Assembly (NCBI RefSeq): GCF_021117345.1
Contig: NZ_CP088261.1
Span: 2,170,001 to 2,234,000, forward strand
DNA from: Microbacterium sp. cx-55
Lineage (GTDB): Bacteria; Actinomycetota; Actinomycetes; Actinomycetales; Microbacteriaceae
Length of the DNA: 64,000 bases
Reading direction: 5' to 3'
The notes beneath the pieces are model-generated. The model was not told the DNA's origin and did not search any database. It worked only from the letters and a program-made list of their open reading frames with translations. The position numbers and the translations under genes were made by a program. How positions within the stretch are numbered: the stretch's first letter is position 1; every line of letters starts with the position of its first letter. This document shows positions 1 through 8,649 of the stretch, in pieces.

Positions 1-440
1 GCCTCGGCTCGCGGCAGCCATTCGAATTCGAACCTACGCGGCGGGCCAGCAACGGAACCCGCAAATCGCTTCCCGAAGAATCGCTGCCCGCTCGTGACAC
101 TTCGCCCGTAATGCTGGAGGTAGCCAGCATTTAACTCACGAACCGTCCACCAGTGGGGCCCATAGTCTTCGAACGGATCTCCCTTAGTCCCATCGATCCA
201 CACAACGACAAACCACGGCCACACCTGGGCTGATGGGAAACGCATCTTGCCGACGATGCTTGCGAGATAGCCCTCAATTTCGCCCTCGACGCGCAACGTC
301 CCGAGCCCGCGATCGTAAGTCCGAAGTTGGGGGTCGGGAAGCACATACGCGGCCGTCGCCTGCTCCCCCTGGCCATCCATCGCACCATTATGCACGGCGA
401 AGACGCGGCCGATCAGGCTCGTGTGGGGGGCGAACCGCAA
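1..440 (-). CDS. Hypothetical protein, 3' end outside window
   Basis: I do not recognise this protein. Reading leftwards from a TTG at 440-438, a frame stays open to the window edge (at least 146 codons). It encodes a Trp-rich segment (VWPWFVVVWIDGTKGDP, then GPHWWTVRELNAGYLQHYG) that looks like real folded protein, unlike the competing short ORF at 131-388 in another frame. It lies in the same direction as ychF and 5 bp after its stop, so it may be co-transcribed. Start is uncertain: GTG at 395 or ATG at 380 are alternatives and none has a clear ribosome site. Base composition is visibly less GC-rich than its neighbours, which suggests acquisition by transfer. Confidence 0.5.
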   Translation of the reverse strand, partial: MRFAPHTSLIGRVFAVHNGAMDGQGEQATAAYVLPDPQLRTYDRGLGTLRVEGEIEGYLASIVGKMRFPSAQVWPWFVVVWIDGTKGDPFEDYGPHWWTVRELNAGYLQHYGRSVTSGQRFFGKRFAGSVAGPPRRFEFEWLPRAE

Positions 441-445
441 CCCGA

Positions 446-1519
446 TCAGTTGTTGAAGCGGAACTCCACGACGTCGCCGTCCTGCATGACGTAGTCCTTG
501 CCCTCGAGGCGCGCCTTGCCCTTCGCTCGGGCCTCGGCGACCGATCCGGTCGCGACCAGGTCGCCGAACGAGATGACTTCGGCCTTGATGAAGCCCTTCT
601 CGAAGTCGGTGTGGATCACGCCCGCCGCCTGCGGCGCCTTCCAGCCCTTGCCGATCGTCCACGCGCGCGCTTCCTTCGGACCGGCCGTGAGGTAGGTCTG
701 CAGGCCCAGCGTGTCGAAGCCGATGCGGGCGAGCTGGTCGAGACCCGACTCGTCCTGCCCGGTCGACGCGAGCAGCTCTGCGGCGTCCTCCGGGTCGAGA
801 TCGATGAGCTCCGACTCGATCTTCGCGTCGAGGAACACGGCCTTGGCCGGTGCGACGAGCGCGGCGAGTTCCGCTTTGCGCGACGCATCCGTCAACACGG
901 CCTCATCGACGTTGAACACAAAGATGAACGGCTTCGCGGTCAGCAGCCCGAGCTCGCGGATGGGTTCGAGGTCGATTCCGGATGCGGACAGCAGCACGCC
1001 GCGCTCGAGCGCATCCTTCGCGGCGACAGCGGCCTCGAGCACCGACGGGTCGAGCTTCTTGCCGCGCACCTCTTTCTCGTAGCGCGTGATGGCGCGCTCG
1101 AGGGTCTCGAGGTCGGCGAGCTGCAGCTCGGCGTTAATGGTCTCCATGTCGTTCTTCGGGTCGACCGCACCGTCGACATGCACGACGTCGGAATCGGCGA
1201 AACCGCGCACGACCTGGGCGATCGCATCCGCCTCGCGGATGTTGGCGAGGAACTTATTGCCGAGCCCCTCCCCCTCGCTCGCGCCACGCACGATGCCCGC
1301 GATGTCGACGAACGACACGGCGGCGGGCAGGATGCGCTCGCTCGAGAAGATCTCCGCGAGAGTGTCGAGCCGCGGGTCCGGCAGGTTCACGACCCCGACG
1401 TTCGGCTCGATCGTCGCGAACGGATAGTTCGCCGCGAGCACTGAGTTCTTGGTCAGCGCATTGAAGAGCGTCGACTTGCCGACGTTGGGGAGACCGACGA
1501 TTCCGATGGTAAGAGCCAC
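446..1519 (-). CDS. ychF: Redox-regulated ATPase YchF (Obg-family)
   Basis: YchF/OLA1 proteins are TRAFAC-class P-loop NTPases that prefer ATP and bind ribosomes; they are implicated in translation and oxidative-stress control. The 357-residue product has the P-loop GLPNVGKS at residues 9-16, a G3-type DIAG motif and the C-terminal TGS-like domain (YVMQDGDVVEFRFNN end), at the family's usual length of about 360 residues. I chose the GTG at 1519 over the ATG at 1552 because homologues begin directly with the ALTIGIVGLPNVGKS core, and a TAGACT -10 element sits 8 nt upstream. Function is firm; precise physiological role is not. Confidence 0.95.
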   Translation of the reverse strand: MALTIGIVGLPNVGKSTLFNALTKNSVLAANYPFATIEPNVGVVNLPDPRLDTLAEIFSSERILPAAVSFVDIAGIVRGASEGEGLGNKFLANIREADAIAQVVRGFADSDVVHVDGAVDPKNDMETINAELQLADLETLERAITRYEKEVRGKKLDPSVLEAAVAAKDALERGVLLSASGIDLEPIRELGLLTAKPFIFVFNVDEAVLTDASRKAELAALVAPAKAVFLDAKIESELIDLDPEDAAELLASTGQDESGLDQLARIGFDTLGLQTYLTAGPKEARAWTIGKGWKAPQAAGVIHTDFEKGFIKAEVISFGDLVATGSVAEARAKGKARLEGKDYVMQDGDVVEFRFNN

Positions 1520-1527
1520 GGGAGCCC

Positions 1528-1533
1528 AGTCTA
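1528..1533 (-). promoter_or_regulatory. Putative -10 element for ychF
   Basis: TAGACT on the minus strand lies 8 nt before the GTG start, with no good Shine-Dalgarno sequence between. This predicts a leaderless or nearly leaderless transcript. The same hexamer precedes ispH and the AI-2E-type transporter gene. Confidence 0.45.
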
Positions 1534-1606
1534 GGCGGCGAGGGCGCCGCATCCGACTGCGCCCGCATCGGGCGGCCGCCCCGGGCCCGGACGCACGCTC
1601 ATGCCA

Positions 1607-1688
1607 TCACGAGATTCGGAGATGTCACCGGATGCGGAGCGATCCGGCACCGATCCTCCGAATCTCGTCGCATCTCCGAATCTCGTGA
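1607..1688. repeat. Palindromic repeat, copy A1
   Basis: This lies in the 315-bp gap between divergent ychF and the exonuclease gene. An 18-bp perfect inverted repeat (1607-1624 versus 1671-1688) flanks an inner hairpin built from CCGGAT/ATCCGG, and an extra partial copy of the right arm (TCCGAATCTCGT) lies at about 1656-1667. A second element with the same arms and inner stem is at 40462-40537. The rest of the gap (1689-1834) is C-rich with no feature I can support. Confidence 0.8.
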
Positions 1689-1834
1689 CACCTCGCACCC
1701 CCGACCGCGACACACCGAGCCCGCCACACCGCACCACACCGCACCGCGCCCGACCGCGACCCGTCGGCGACGGATGCGGACACCGCCCGGCGCGCCTCGC
1801 CCGCGTGCGGGGATGCCGCGGCGAGGGTGGACCC

Positions 1835-2431
1835 GTGGCCCTGGATTTCACCGCGATCGACTTCGAGACGGCGAATGCGTCCAGCGCCTCCGCCTGCAGC
1901 GTGGGCCTCGCCCGAGTGCGCGACGGCCGCATCGTCGCCACGGCCGGGTGGCTCATCCGGCCGCCGGCAGGGCACGACCGCTTCTTCGAGTTGAACATCG
2001 GCATCCACGGCATCCGTCCCGAGCACGTCCGGGGCGCGAAGAGCTGGAGCGACCAGCTCGACGACCTCGCCGCGTTCACGGGTTCGGACGTCCTCGTCGC
2101 CCACAATGCGGGTTTCGACATGGCCGTACTCCGACGCGCCTGCGAGGCGACCGGTGACGAATGCCCGCCCTACCGCTACGCGTGCAGCGTGCAGGTGGCC
2201 CGCCGCACCTACGACCTGCCCTCGTACCGACTGCCGTTCGCGGCGGCCGAGGCCGGTTTCACCGACCTCGTGCACCACGATGCGACGTCGGATGCGGTCG
2301 CCTCCGCCCACATCATGATCGACGCCGCCCGACGTTGGGGTGCATCCGACATCACCGAGTTGGCAACTCTCGCGGGCGTACGAATCGCCGCGATCCCGGC
2401 GCCTGCTGCGGCCGCGGCCGTCGCCGCCTGA
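1835..2431 (+). CDS. DEDDh 3'-5' exonuclease (DnaQ-like)
   Basis: A 198-residue stand-alone exonuclease domain of the DnaQ/RNase T superfamily, which removes nucleotides from 3' ends with two metal ions. Motif I is DFE (Asp9, Glu11), motif II contains HNAGFD (Asp95), and motif III is H148-DATS-D153, the DEDDh arrangement. It is only the catalytic domain: there is no polymerase, BRCT or UvrC-like extension, so I would not call it DNA polymerase III epsilon. Start GTG 1835 follows GAGGGTGG and puts the first beta-strand at the N-terminus; longer in-frame starts upstream would run through repeat A1. It is followed closely by rmuC, so both may act in DNA maintenance. Confidence 0.88.
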   Translation: MALDFTAIDFETANASSASACSVGLARVRDGRIVATAGWLIRPPAGHDRFFELNIGIHGIRPEHVRGAKSWSDQLDDLAAFTGSDVLVAHNAGFDMAVLRRACEATGDECPPYRYACSVQVARRTYDLPSYRLPFAAAEAGFTDLVHHDATSDAVASAHIMIDAARRWGASDITELATLAGVRIAAIPAPAAAAAVAA

Positions 2432-2463
2432 CCGATGTCGGACCCCTGCACCACGCTAGGGAC

Positions 2464-3795
2464 ATGGACCTCGCACTCGTCGCCGTCGCGCTGATCTGCC
2501 TCGTCGCGGGCATCGCCCTCGGCTGGTTCGCCGCTCGATCCCGCGGTGAGTCCTCTCGGGCCGCACTCGGTGCGCGCGCGGCCGCTGCCGAGTCCGCGGC
2601 AGGAGCCGCACGGGCCGAGCTGGAGCGGCAGGGGCTTCTGTACCGCGAGTTCGTCGAACGCGATCGCGTGCAGCAGCAAGCGCGAGACGAACGCGATCGC
2701 CGGGAGCAGACCGTTCTCCAGGCGCTTTCTCCGGTTCGCGAGTCGCTCACGCACATGCGGCAGAAAGTCGACGAGCTCGAACGAGAACGGCACGCGCAAT
2801 TCGGCTCGCTCGCAGAGCAGCTCCGCCGCGCGCAGCAGTCAGACGACGCGCTGCGCGCCACGACCGAATCGCTCTCCAGTGCACTGCGTTCGACCAGCGC
2901 GCGCGGTGTGTGGGGCGAGGCGCAACTGCGTCGTGTGGTGGAGGCCGCGGGACTCACCCGCCACGTCGACTACGACCTGCAGTCTTCGATCTCCTCGGAT
3001 GCGGGCGCCGGACGCCCAGACATGATCGTGCGGCTTCCGGGCGGCAAAGCGATCGCCGTCGACGCGAAGGTGCCCCTCGACGCGTATCTCGAAGCCAGCG
3101 CCATCCCCGATTCGGCGTCCGCCGACGATGCGGCACGGCGTCGGATGCTGCGCGACCGGCACGTGAAGGCGCTCCGCGCGCACATCGACGCACTCGCGAA
3201 GAAGCGCTACTGGGCCGGCCTCGACTCCAGCCCCGAGTTCGTGATCTGCTTCGTGCCGATCGAGTCGCTGCTCGCTTCTGCCCTCGAAGACGATCCGACG
3301 CTACTCGATCACGCGTTCCGGCAGCGCGTCGCTCTCGCCTCTCCGGTGAACCTCTGGGCGGTGCTGCGCACCGTCGCTTACACATGGACCGAACAGGCGG
3401 TCTCCGATGACGCCCGCGAACTCTTCGCACTCGGCGCGCAGCTGTACGAGCGGCTCGGCGGGCTCACCGGGCACGTCGAAGAGTTGCGTCGCGGAATCCA
3501 GCGCACGGTCGACGGGTACAACAAGTTCGTCGGATCGCTGGAATCGCGAGTACTGGTCAGCGCCCGCCGCTTCCCCGGAATCGATGAGACGAAGCTCGAT
3601 GCCCTCGCCGCACCGCCTGTCGTCGAGAACGTACCGCGGCGTCTGAGCGCTCCGGAGTTCGCCGAAGCACTCGACGCCGTGCGCGCCGCATCCGATTCGG
3701 CGCCGTCACCCGCGGAGGAAACGGCGCCGGCCCCCGCGGAGGGGAAGGCGCCGTCTGCCCCAGGGGCGCCGACCGCGGCCCACACCGAGCGATAA
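2464..3795 (+). CDS. rmuC: DNA recombination protein RmuC
   Basis: RmuC-family proteins limit inversions at short repeats and are thought to be membrane-tethered nucleases. The 443-residue product starts with one membrane segment (residues 2-22), followed by an Ala/Arg/Glu-rich coiled coil to about residue 135, then the conserved RmuC core beginning with GVWGEAQLRRVVEAAG. The C-terminal 50 residues are a Pro/Ala-rich tail. The ATG at 2464 is chosen because it starts exactly at the membrane segment; the longer open frame upstream overlaps the exonuclease. It lies 32 bp after the exonuclease gene in the same direction, likely one transcript. Confidence 0.92.
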   Translation: MDLALVAVALICLVAGIALGWFAARSRGESSRAALGARAAAAESAAGAARAELERQGLLYREFVERDRVQQQARDERDRREQTVLQALSPVRESLTHMRQKVDELERERHAQFGSLAEQLRRAQQSDDALRATTESLSSALRSTSARGVWGEAQLRRVVEAAGLTRHVDYDLQSSISSDAGAGRPDMIVRLPGGKAIAVDAKVPLDAYLEASAIPDSASADDAARRRMLRDRHVKALRAHIDALAKKRYWAGLDSSPEFVICFVPIESLLASALEDDPTLLDHAFRQRVALASPVNLWAVLRTVAYTWTEQAVSDDARELFALGAQLYERLGGLTGHVEELRRGIQRTVDGYNKFVGSLESRVLVSARRFPGIDETKLDALAAPPVVENVPRRLSAPEFAEALDAVRAASDSAPSPAEETAPAPAEGKAPSAPGAPTAAHTER

Positions 3796-3819
3796 CCCGC
3801 CGCGCCGCAGCCGGACGAC

Positions 3820-3972
3820 TCAGTCGTCTTTGTCGACGATCGCGTCCTCGGCGGCCTTCTCGGCCTCGGCGCCTTCTTCGGGTGATTCGGCTCCGGTGGA
3901 GTCCGCGCCGCTGGCCTCGTCGGCGTCGTGATCCGTGCCGGCGTCGCCGGGGGCGTTGTTCGCGCCGCTCAC
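3820..3972 (-). CDS. Small acidic hypothetical protein
   Basis: A 50-residue, strongly acidic, low-complexity product (Asp, Glu, Ala and Gly dominate; ends DAIVDKDD) with no membrane segment or known domain. Its GTG start overlaps the stop of the preceding basic ORF as GTGA, the same 4-bp coupling seen between several certain gene pairs here, which is the main support for its reality. Composition alone could be chance in GC-rich DNA, so confidence is moderate. Possibly an acidic partner for the basic protein encoded just upstream. Confidence 0.45.
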   Translation of the reverse strand: MSGANNAPGDAGTDHDADEASGADSTGAESPEEGAEAEKAAEDAIVDKDD

Positions 3973-4181
3973 TTCTTCGCCGCCCGCTTCTCGGATTCCT
4001 TCTCGATGCGCTTCACGACCTGTTTCTGCACCCGTCGACGCACTTTCTGCACCCGCGGGTCCTGCCACACCGTGCGCGCCACGACGAGGGTCGTGCCGAT
4101 ACGACCGACCGGGGTCTTCTTCAGCACCAGCAGCGCGAGACCTGCTCCGCCCGCCAGCGCGATCTTCTTCGGAGTCGACAT
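3969..4181 (-). CDS. Small membrane-anchored basic hypothetical protein
   Basis: A 70-residue product. Residues 5-22 form a short hydrophobic, Gly-rich helix (KIALAGGAGLALLVL), followed by a very basic helical tail (VRRRVQKQVVKRIEKESEKR). I do not recognise a family. The ATG at 4181 has a good ribosome site (GGAAGGACC) upstream. Its stop overlaps the start of the acidic ORF by 4 bp. The charge complementarity of the two tiny proteins suggests, but does not prove, that they interact at the membrane. Confidence 0.65.
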   Translation of the reverse strand: MSTPKKIALAGGAGLALLVLKKTPVGRIGTTLVVARTVWQDPRVQKVRRRVQKQVVKRIEKESEKRAAKK

Positions 4182-4336
4182 ACACCTGGTCCTTCCGTCC
4201 GTAAGTGGATGTCCCCATCCCACGCCAACATCCGGCCGGATACCCGCCCCTTGCGTCATTCCACGGCGTGTGCCGTTCTGTTCGCCCGCCGCGGACGAAC
4301 GCGCGATCAGCAGTGCCCGCGCCCAGGATGAGTTCC

Positions 4337-5314
4337 ATGAAGCTCCTCGTTCTCGGCGGCACCGCATGGCTCGGACGCACCACGGCGCAGCACGCGATAC
4401 GTGCCGGCCACGACGTGACCTGCGCGGCGCGCGGAACCGACATCCCGGCCGGCGCTCGACGGGTGCACGTCGACCGCGACCTCACCGATGCACTCGCGCC
4501 GCTCCTCGACGAGTCCTGGGACGCCGTCATCGACGTCGCCCGCGAACCCGGACACGTCCGCCGGGCCACGCGGCACCTCGCCGACCGCGCCGCGCACTAT
4601 GTCTTCGTCTCCACGTGCAACGTCTACGCCGATCAGTCGGCGATCGGGGCCGACGAGGATGCGGAACTCCTCGCCCCGCTGCCCGCCGACGAGATGGCCT
4701 CGCCCGAGGACTACGGCGCCGCCAAAGTCGCCGGCGAAGACGCCGTACAGGCCGCGTTCGCGGGCCGCCACTCGATCGTTCGCGCGGGCCTCATCGGCGG
4801 CCCGGGCGATCCCACGGGCCGTTCCACGTACTGGCCGCGACGTTTCGCGCGCCCCGCAACCGACGACGACGCCGTGCTGGTGCCGGATGCTGCGGATCTC
4901 CCGACCGCGATCATCGATGTCCGCGACCTCGCGGGGTGGCTCGTGCACCTCGCCGAGCGGCGCATCGTCGGAGCCTTCGACGCCGGCGGCGAGCCGCATC
5001 CGTTCCCGCATCACATCGACGTCGCGCGCGGTGTCAGCGGTCATACCGGGCCGCTGATCTCGCGGGATGGCGAGTGGCTCGTCGCGCGAGGCGTTGCCGA
5101 GTGGGCCGGCCCGCGTTCGCTGCCACTGTGGTTACGCGACCACGACTGGTACGGGATGAACGCGCGCTCGTCGGCGCGCGCCATGTCTGCGGGTCTCGTT
5201 CGACGCCCGCTCGCAGAAACCCTCGCCGACGTGCGGGACGGCGAGATCACGGCGGGCGCCGGGTTGACCGACGACGAACAGCGCGAGCTGCTGGCGCTGC
5301 GCCCCGCGCACTGA
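4337..5314 (+). CDS. NAD-dependent epimerase/reductase family protein (extended SDR)
   Basis: A 325-residue extended SDR-type protein. The N-terminal Rossmann motif is GGTAWLG (residues 7-13). A Ser/Thr pair in VSTCNVY (92-93) and YGAAK (Tyr126, Lys130) match the SDR catalytic set, so a redox or epimerase role on a sugar- or nucleotide-like substrate is likely, but the substrate cannot be named. ATG 4337 is preceded by CAGGAT, which could serve as AGGA ribosome site or as a -10 for a leaderless start. The 3' end, coding ELLALRPAH-stop, is duplicated downstream (see the repeat at 5293-5396). Confidence 0.85.
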   Translation: MKLLVLGGTAWLGRTTAQHAIRAGHDVTCAARGTDIPAGARRVHVDRDLTDALAPLLDESWDAVIDVAREPGHVRRATRHLADRAAHYVFVSTCNVYADQSAIGADEDAELLAPLPADEMASPEDYGAAKVAGEDAVQAAFAGRHSIVRAGLIGGPGDPTGRSTYWPRRFARPATDDDAVLVPDAADLPTAIIDVRDLAGWLVHLAERRIVGAFDAGGEPHPFPHHIDVARGVSGHTGPLISRDGEWLVARGVAEWAGPRSLPLWLRDHDWYGMNARSSARAMSAGLVRRPLAETLADVRDGEITAGAGLTDDEQRELLALRPAH

Positions 5315-5396
5315 TGCTCAGGCCCTGCGCCCGGCGAACTGCAGGTCCTGCGCCCGACGAACTGCAGGCGCTGCGCCCCGCGCACTGATGCTCAGG
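5293..5396. repeat. Tandem duplication of a gene 3' end
   Basis: A 30-bp sequence (5293-5322) that includes the stop codon of the SDR gene is repeated exactly at 5367-5396, 74 bp away. Between them are two diverged units built on CCTGCGCCC-G-CGAACTGCAGG. The units would encode ELLALRPAH, ELQVLRP and ELQALRPAH in shifting frames, so this is a tandem duplication of the C-terminal coding end with later indels. The second copy also supplies the minus-strand stop codon of the next gene. Confidence 0.85.
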
Positions 5397-5610
5397 CGCC
5401 GCCGGGAACGAAGCTGAGAAGGGCGAGAACGATTCCCGAGAAGCCGACGAAGGCGCCGATCGACCACCAGGCGCTCGCCTGGTGTCCTTCTTCGCGGCGC
5501 ACGCGGAACAACACGTCGGGGCGTCGCGCGGGGTCGTTCGATACGACCGCATCCGCCACGACGGCGAGGGCGCCGGTGGGCGGGTTCGCACCGCTGACAG
5601 GTGCAGTCAT
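5392..5610 (-). CDS. Small single-pass membrane protein
   Basis: A 72-residue hypothetical protein. The N-terminal half is polar and the C-terminal 28 residues form one membrane helix (WWSIGAFVGFSGIVLALLSF) ending in VPGGA. The ATG at 5610 follows AAGGGACGAACC, a good ribosome site. A longer frame to 5709 lacks one. Its stop lies inside the second copy of the tandem repeat shared with the convergent SDR gene. No function can be assigned. Confidence 0.65.
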   Translation of the reverse strand: MTAPVSGANPPTGALAVVADAVVSNDPARRPDVLFRVRREEGHQASAWWSIGAFVGFSGIVLALLSFVPGGA

Positions 5611-5722
5611 GGTTCGTCCCTTCGTCTTCGCCCCCGCGCCGACCATGTGAAATCGGCGCCGAGGCGCAGAACCATTCTGCCAGAGGGTGCCGCTCGCGCT
5701 CAGCGGCACGCCCTCGGCAGGG

Positions 5723-6712
5723 TCAGAGCCACTTCGACGTCAGGTGCTCAGAAGCGATCCGACGCAGCGTGCCCGACTTGCCGCGCAGCACAACGCTCTC
5801 GGTGTAGATGAAGTCGCCCTCGCGGCGCACACCGGCGACCAGCTGGCCATCGGTGACTCCGGTGGCGACGAAGATCGTGTTGTCGCCCTTGACCAGATCG
5901 TCGGCCTCGTAGACGTTGTCGTCGAATTTGAGACCGGCGTCGAGTCCGCGCTGGCGTTCGTCGTCATTCCGGGGCGCGAGGCGCCCCTGGATGTGGCCGC
6001 CGAGCGCCTTGATGGCGCACGCGGTGACGATTCCCTCGGGGCTTCCGCCGATGCCGACGCACATGTCGGTGCGCGCGTTGTGCCGCGCGGCATTGATCCC
6101 GCCGGCGACGTCGCCGTCGCTCATCAGCCGGGTACCGGCACCGGTCTCGCGGATCTCTTCGATCAGCCGCTCGTGCCGGGGGCGGTGCAGCACCGACACG
6201 ACGAGCTCGTCGACGGGCTTTCCGAGGGCTTTCGCGAGCAGGCGGATGTTCTCGCCGATGGGCAGGCGGATGTCGACGACGCCGACACCGGCGGGGCCGG
6301 TGACCAGCTTGTCCATGTAGAAGACGCTCGAGGCATCGAGCATGGCGCCGTGATCGGCGACCGCGATGACCGAGAGGGCGTTGTTCCGCCCGGTCGCCGC
6401 CAGTGACGTTCCGTCGATCGGGTCGACGGCGATGTCGCACTGCGGGCCGCGGCCCGTGCCGACGTGCTCGCCGTTGAAGAGCATGGGTGCGTTGTCTTTC
6501 TCACCCTCGCCGATCACGATGACGCCGTCGAAGGCGACGGTCGACAGGAACGCGCGCATCGCGTCGACCGCGGCGCCGTCCGCCGCCTCTTTCGCGCCAC
6601 GCCCGAGGAAGGGAACCGACCGGATGGCCGCCGCCTCGGTGGCGCGCACGAGCTCCAGCGCGAGGTTGCGGTCGGGATGCAGCGGACTCATGTCGGCCGT
6701 AATACTCACCAT
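5723..6712 (-). CDS. glpX: Class II fructose-1,6-bisphosphatase
   Basis: GlpX hydrolyses fructose 1,6-bisphosphate to fructose 6-phosphate, the committed gluconeogenic step. The 329-residue product has the metal-binding segments IVIGEGEKD and DPIDGTS that define the lithium-sensitive phosphatase fold, plus a DGDVAGGI segment, at normal length. In mycobacteria GlpX is the main FBPase; no other FBPase is seen here. The ATG at 6712 has TAGGCT exactly 6 nt upstream, predicting a leaderless mRNA. It is divergent from fba, which acts on the same metabolite in the neighbouring step, so the 214-bp spacer may hold shared control. Confidence 0.96.
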   Translation of the reverse strand: MVSITADMSPLHPDRNLALELVRATEAAAIRSVPFLGRGAKEAADGAAVDAMRAFLSTVAFDGVIVIGEGEKDNAPMLFNGEHVGTGRGPQCDIAVDPIDGTSLAATGRNNALSVIAVADHGAMLDASSVFYMDKLVTGPAGVGVVDIRLPIGENIRLLAKALGKPVDELVVSVLHRPRHERLIEEIRETGAGTRLMSDGDVAGGINAARHNARTDMCVGIGGSPEGIVTACAIKALGGHIQGRLAPRNDDERQRGLDAGLKFDDNVYEADDLVKGDNTIFVATGVTDGQLVAGVRREGDFIYTESVVLRGKSGTLRRIASEHLTSKWL

Positions 6713-6718
6713 GCGCTC

Positions 6719-6724
6719 AGCCTA
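6719..6724 (-). promoter_or_regulatory. Putative -10 element for glpX
   Basis: TAGGCT on the minus strand, then 6 nt, then the glpX ATG. There is no room for a ribosome site, so translation would start on a leaderless transcript. Confidence 0.5.
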
Positions 6725-6884
6725 GCCAGCGTGCCCCACGACACTCGGGATGGGCAGGCGCTCACAGCGGAAGGAAAGCGCATTCTTATCCGCTCGGCAT
6801 TTCCGACGGCGATTGCTCGGCCACGGCAGCGCCGGATGCGGAGTTGTTCCGGCCGCCGCGCCGGACTGTTCGGGGCCGCTTCGC

Positions 6885-6890
6885 TAGAGT
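6885..6890 (+). promoter_or_regulatory. Putative -10 element for fba
   Basis: TAGAGT lies about 36 bp before the fba ATG. With initiation 6-7 nt downstream it would give a leader of about 30 nt carrying the AAGGAG ribosome site at about 6917-6922. No convincing -35 is visible. Confidence 0.4.
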
Positions 6891-6926
6891 TGCGGGTGAA
6901 CCGACGCATAAACGCAAGGAGCTGTC

Positions 6927-7955
<1,029 letters not shown>

Positions 7956-7963
7956 TCTGACGC

Positions 7964-7997
7964 ACGAAGCCCCGACCCGCGAGGGTCGGGGCTTCGT
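7964..7997 (+). terminator. Intrinsic terminator of fba
   Basis: A 15-bp perfect GC-rich stem (ACGAAGCCCCGACCC with its complement) closes a GCGA tetraloop, followed by CGTTT. It sits 9 bp after the fba stop codon. Confidence 0.85.
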
Positions 7998-8052
7998 CGT
8001 TTGCGCAGAGGTCGCGCAGCGGATGCCGCGTCCGCCGGCCGTGACGGGTGGT

Positions 8053-8649
8053 TCAGCCCATGAGCCCGTTCTGGAGGGCCGTCCAGACGACGGGGTCGGC
8101 CGCGAGTGGAGCGATCAGCAGAACCGCCGAGATCATGTTGACGACGAATCCGCCGACCAACGGGATCCAGAACGAGATCCGTGCCGCCCGCAGATTGATC
8201 CAGGTCAGCGCGAAGGTGCCGAGCCAGCCGATGCCGAGCACGAGGGCGGCAGCGAGTCCCCAGCCGCGTGCGCCCGCCGGATCCGACAGCGCCTCGTCGA
8301 CTCCGAAGACCCCGAGGAACGTCGAGGCGAACTGCGAGTAGTCGGCTGCGGCGGGAATTGCGCCGAGCACGGAGAACAGGCCGTAGCCGAGCAGCGCGAA
8401 CGTGAAGATGCGGTCGAAGAAGCGAGGGCGACGAGCCGCCGGCGCACCCGGTGCCGCGGGGCCGGACGTCGTCGGTGCCGCGGGAGTCACCGGCGGCCGT
8501 GGAGCCGCCGGGGCGACCGCCGGGCTCTGCCCGTTCTCGAGCGCGGTCGTCACTTCGGGGCGACGGATGCGGGCGGCCTGCTCCTCGGGCGTCGCGTACT
8601 CGCCGTACGCGGGCCGAGGACGCTCGGCGGGCGTCGCCGGATCGGTCAC
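8053..8649 (-). CDS. Four-helix membrane protein downstream of ispH (DUF6264-like)
   Basis: A 198-residue protein. The N-terminal 80 residues are Pro/Ala-rich and polar (probably cytoplasmic); the rest carries about four membrane segments, starting with [20 protein letters not shown] and ending near [15 protein letters not shown]. From memory this matches a family called DUF6264 in Microbacteriaceae; I could not verify that here and no function is known. Its GTG start overlaps the ispH stop (GTGA), so it is translationally coupled to ispH. Confidence 0.8.
   Translation of the reverse strand: MTDPATPAERPRPAYGEYATPEEQAARIRRPEVTTALENGQSPAVAPAAPRPPVTPAAPTTSGPAAPGAPAARRPRFFDRIFTFALLGYGLFSVLGAIPAAADYSQFASTFLGVFGVDEALSDPAGARGWGLAAALVLGIGWLGTFALTWINLRAARISFWIPLVGGFVVNMISAVLLIAPLAADPVVWTALQNGLMG

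Noticed and set aside
131..388. 85-codon minus-strand ORF with ATG start
   Set aside because: The adjacent frame gives a far more protein-like, edge-spanning product; this one is Arg/Ser-rich and ends early.
7956..8052. Riboswitch downstream of fba
   Set aside because: The hairpin is a plain perfect terminator stem with a tetraloop and follows the stop codon; no ligand-type fold.
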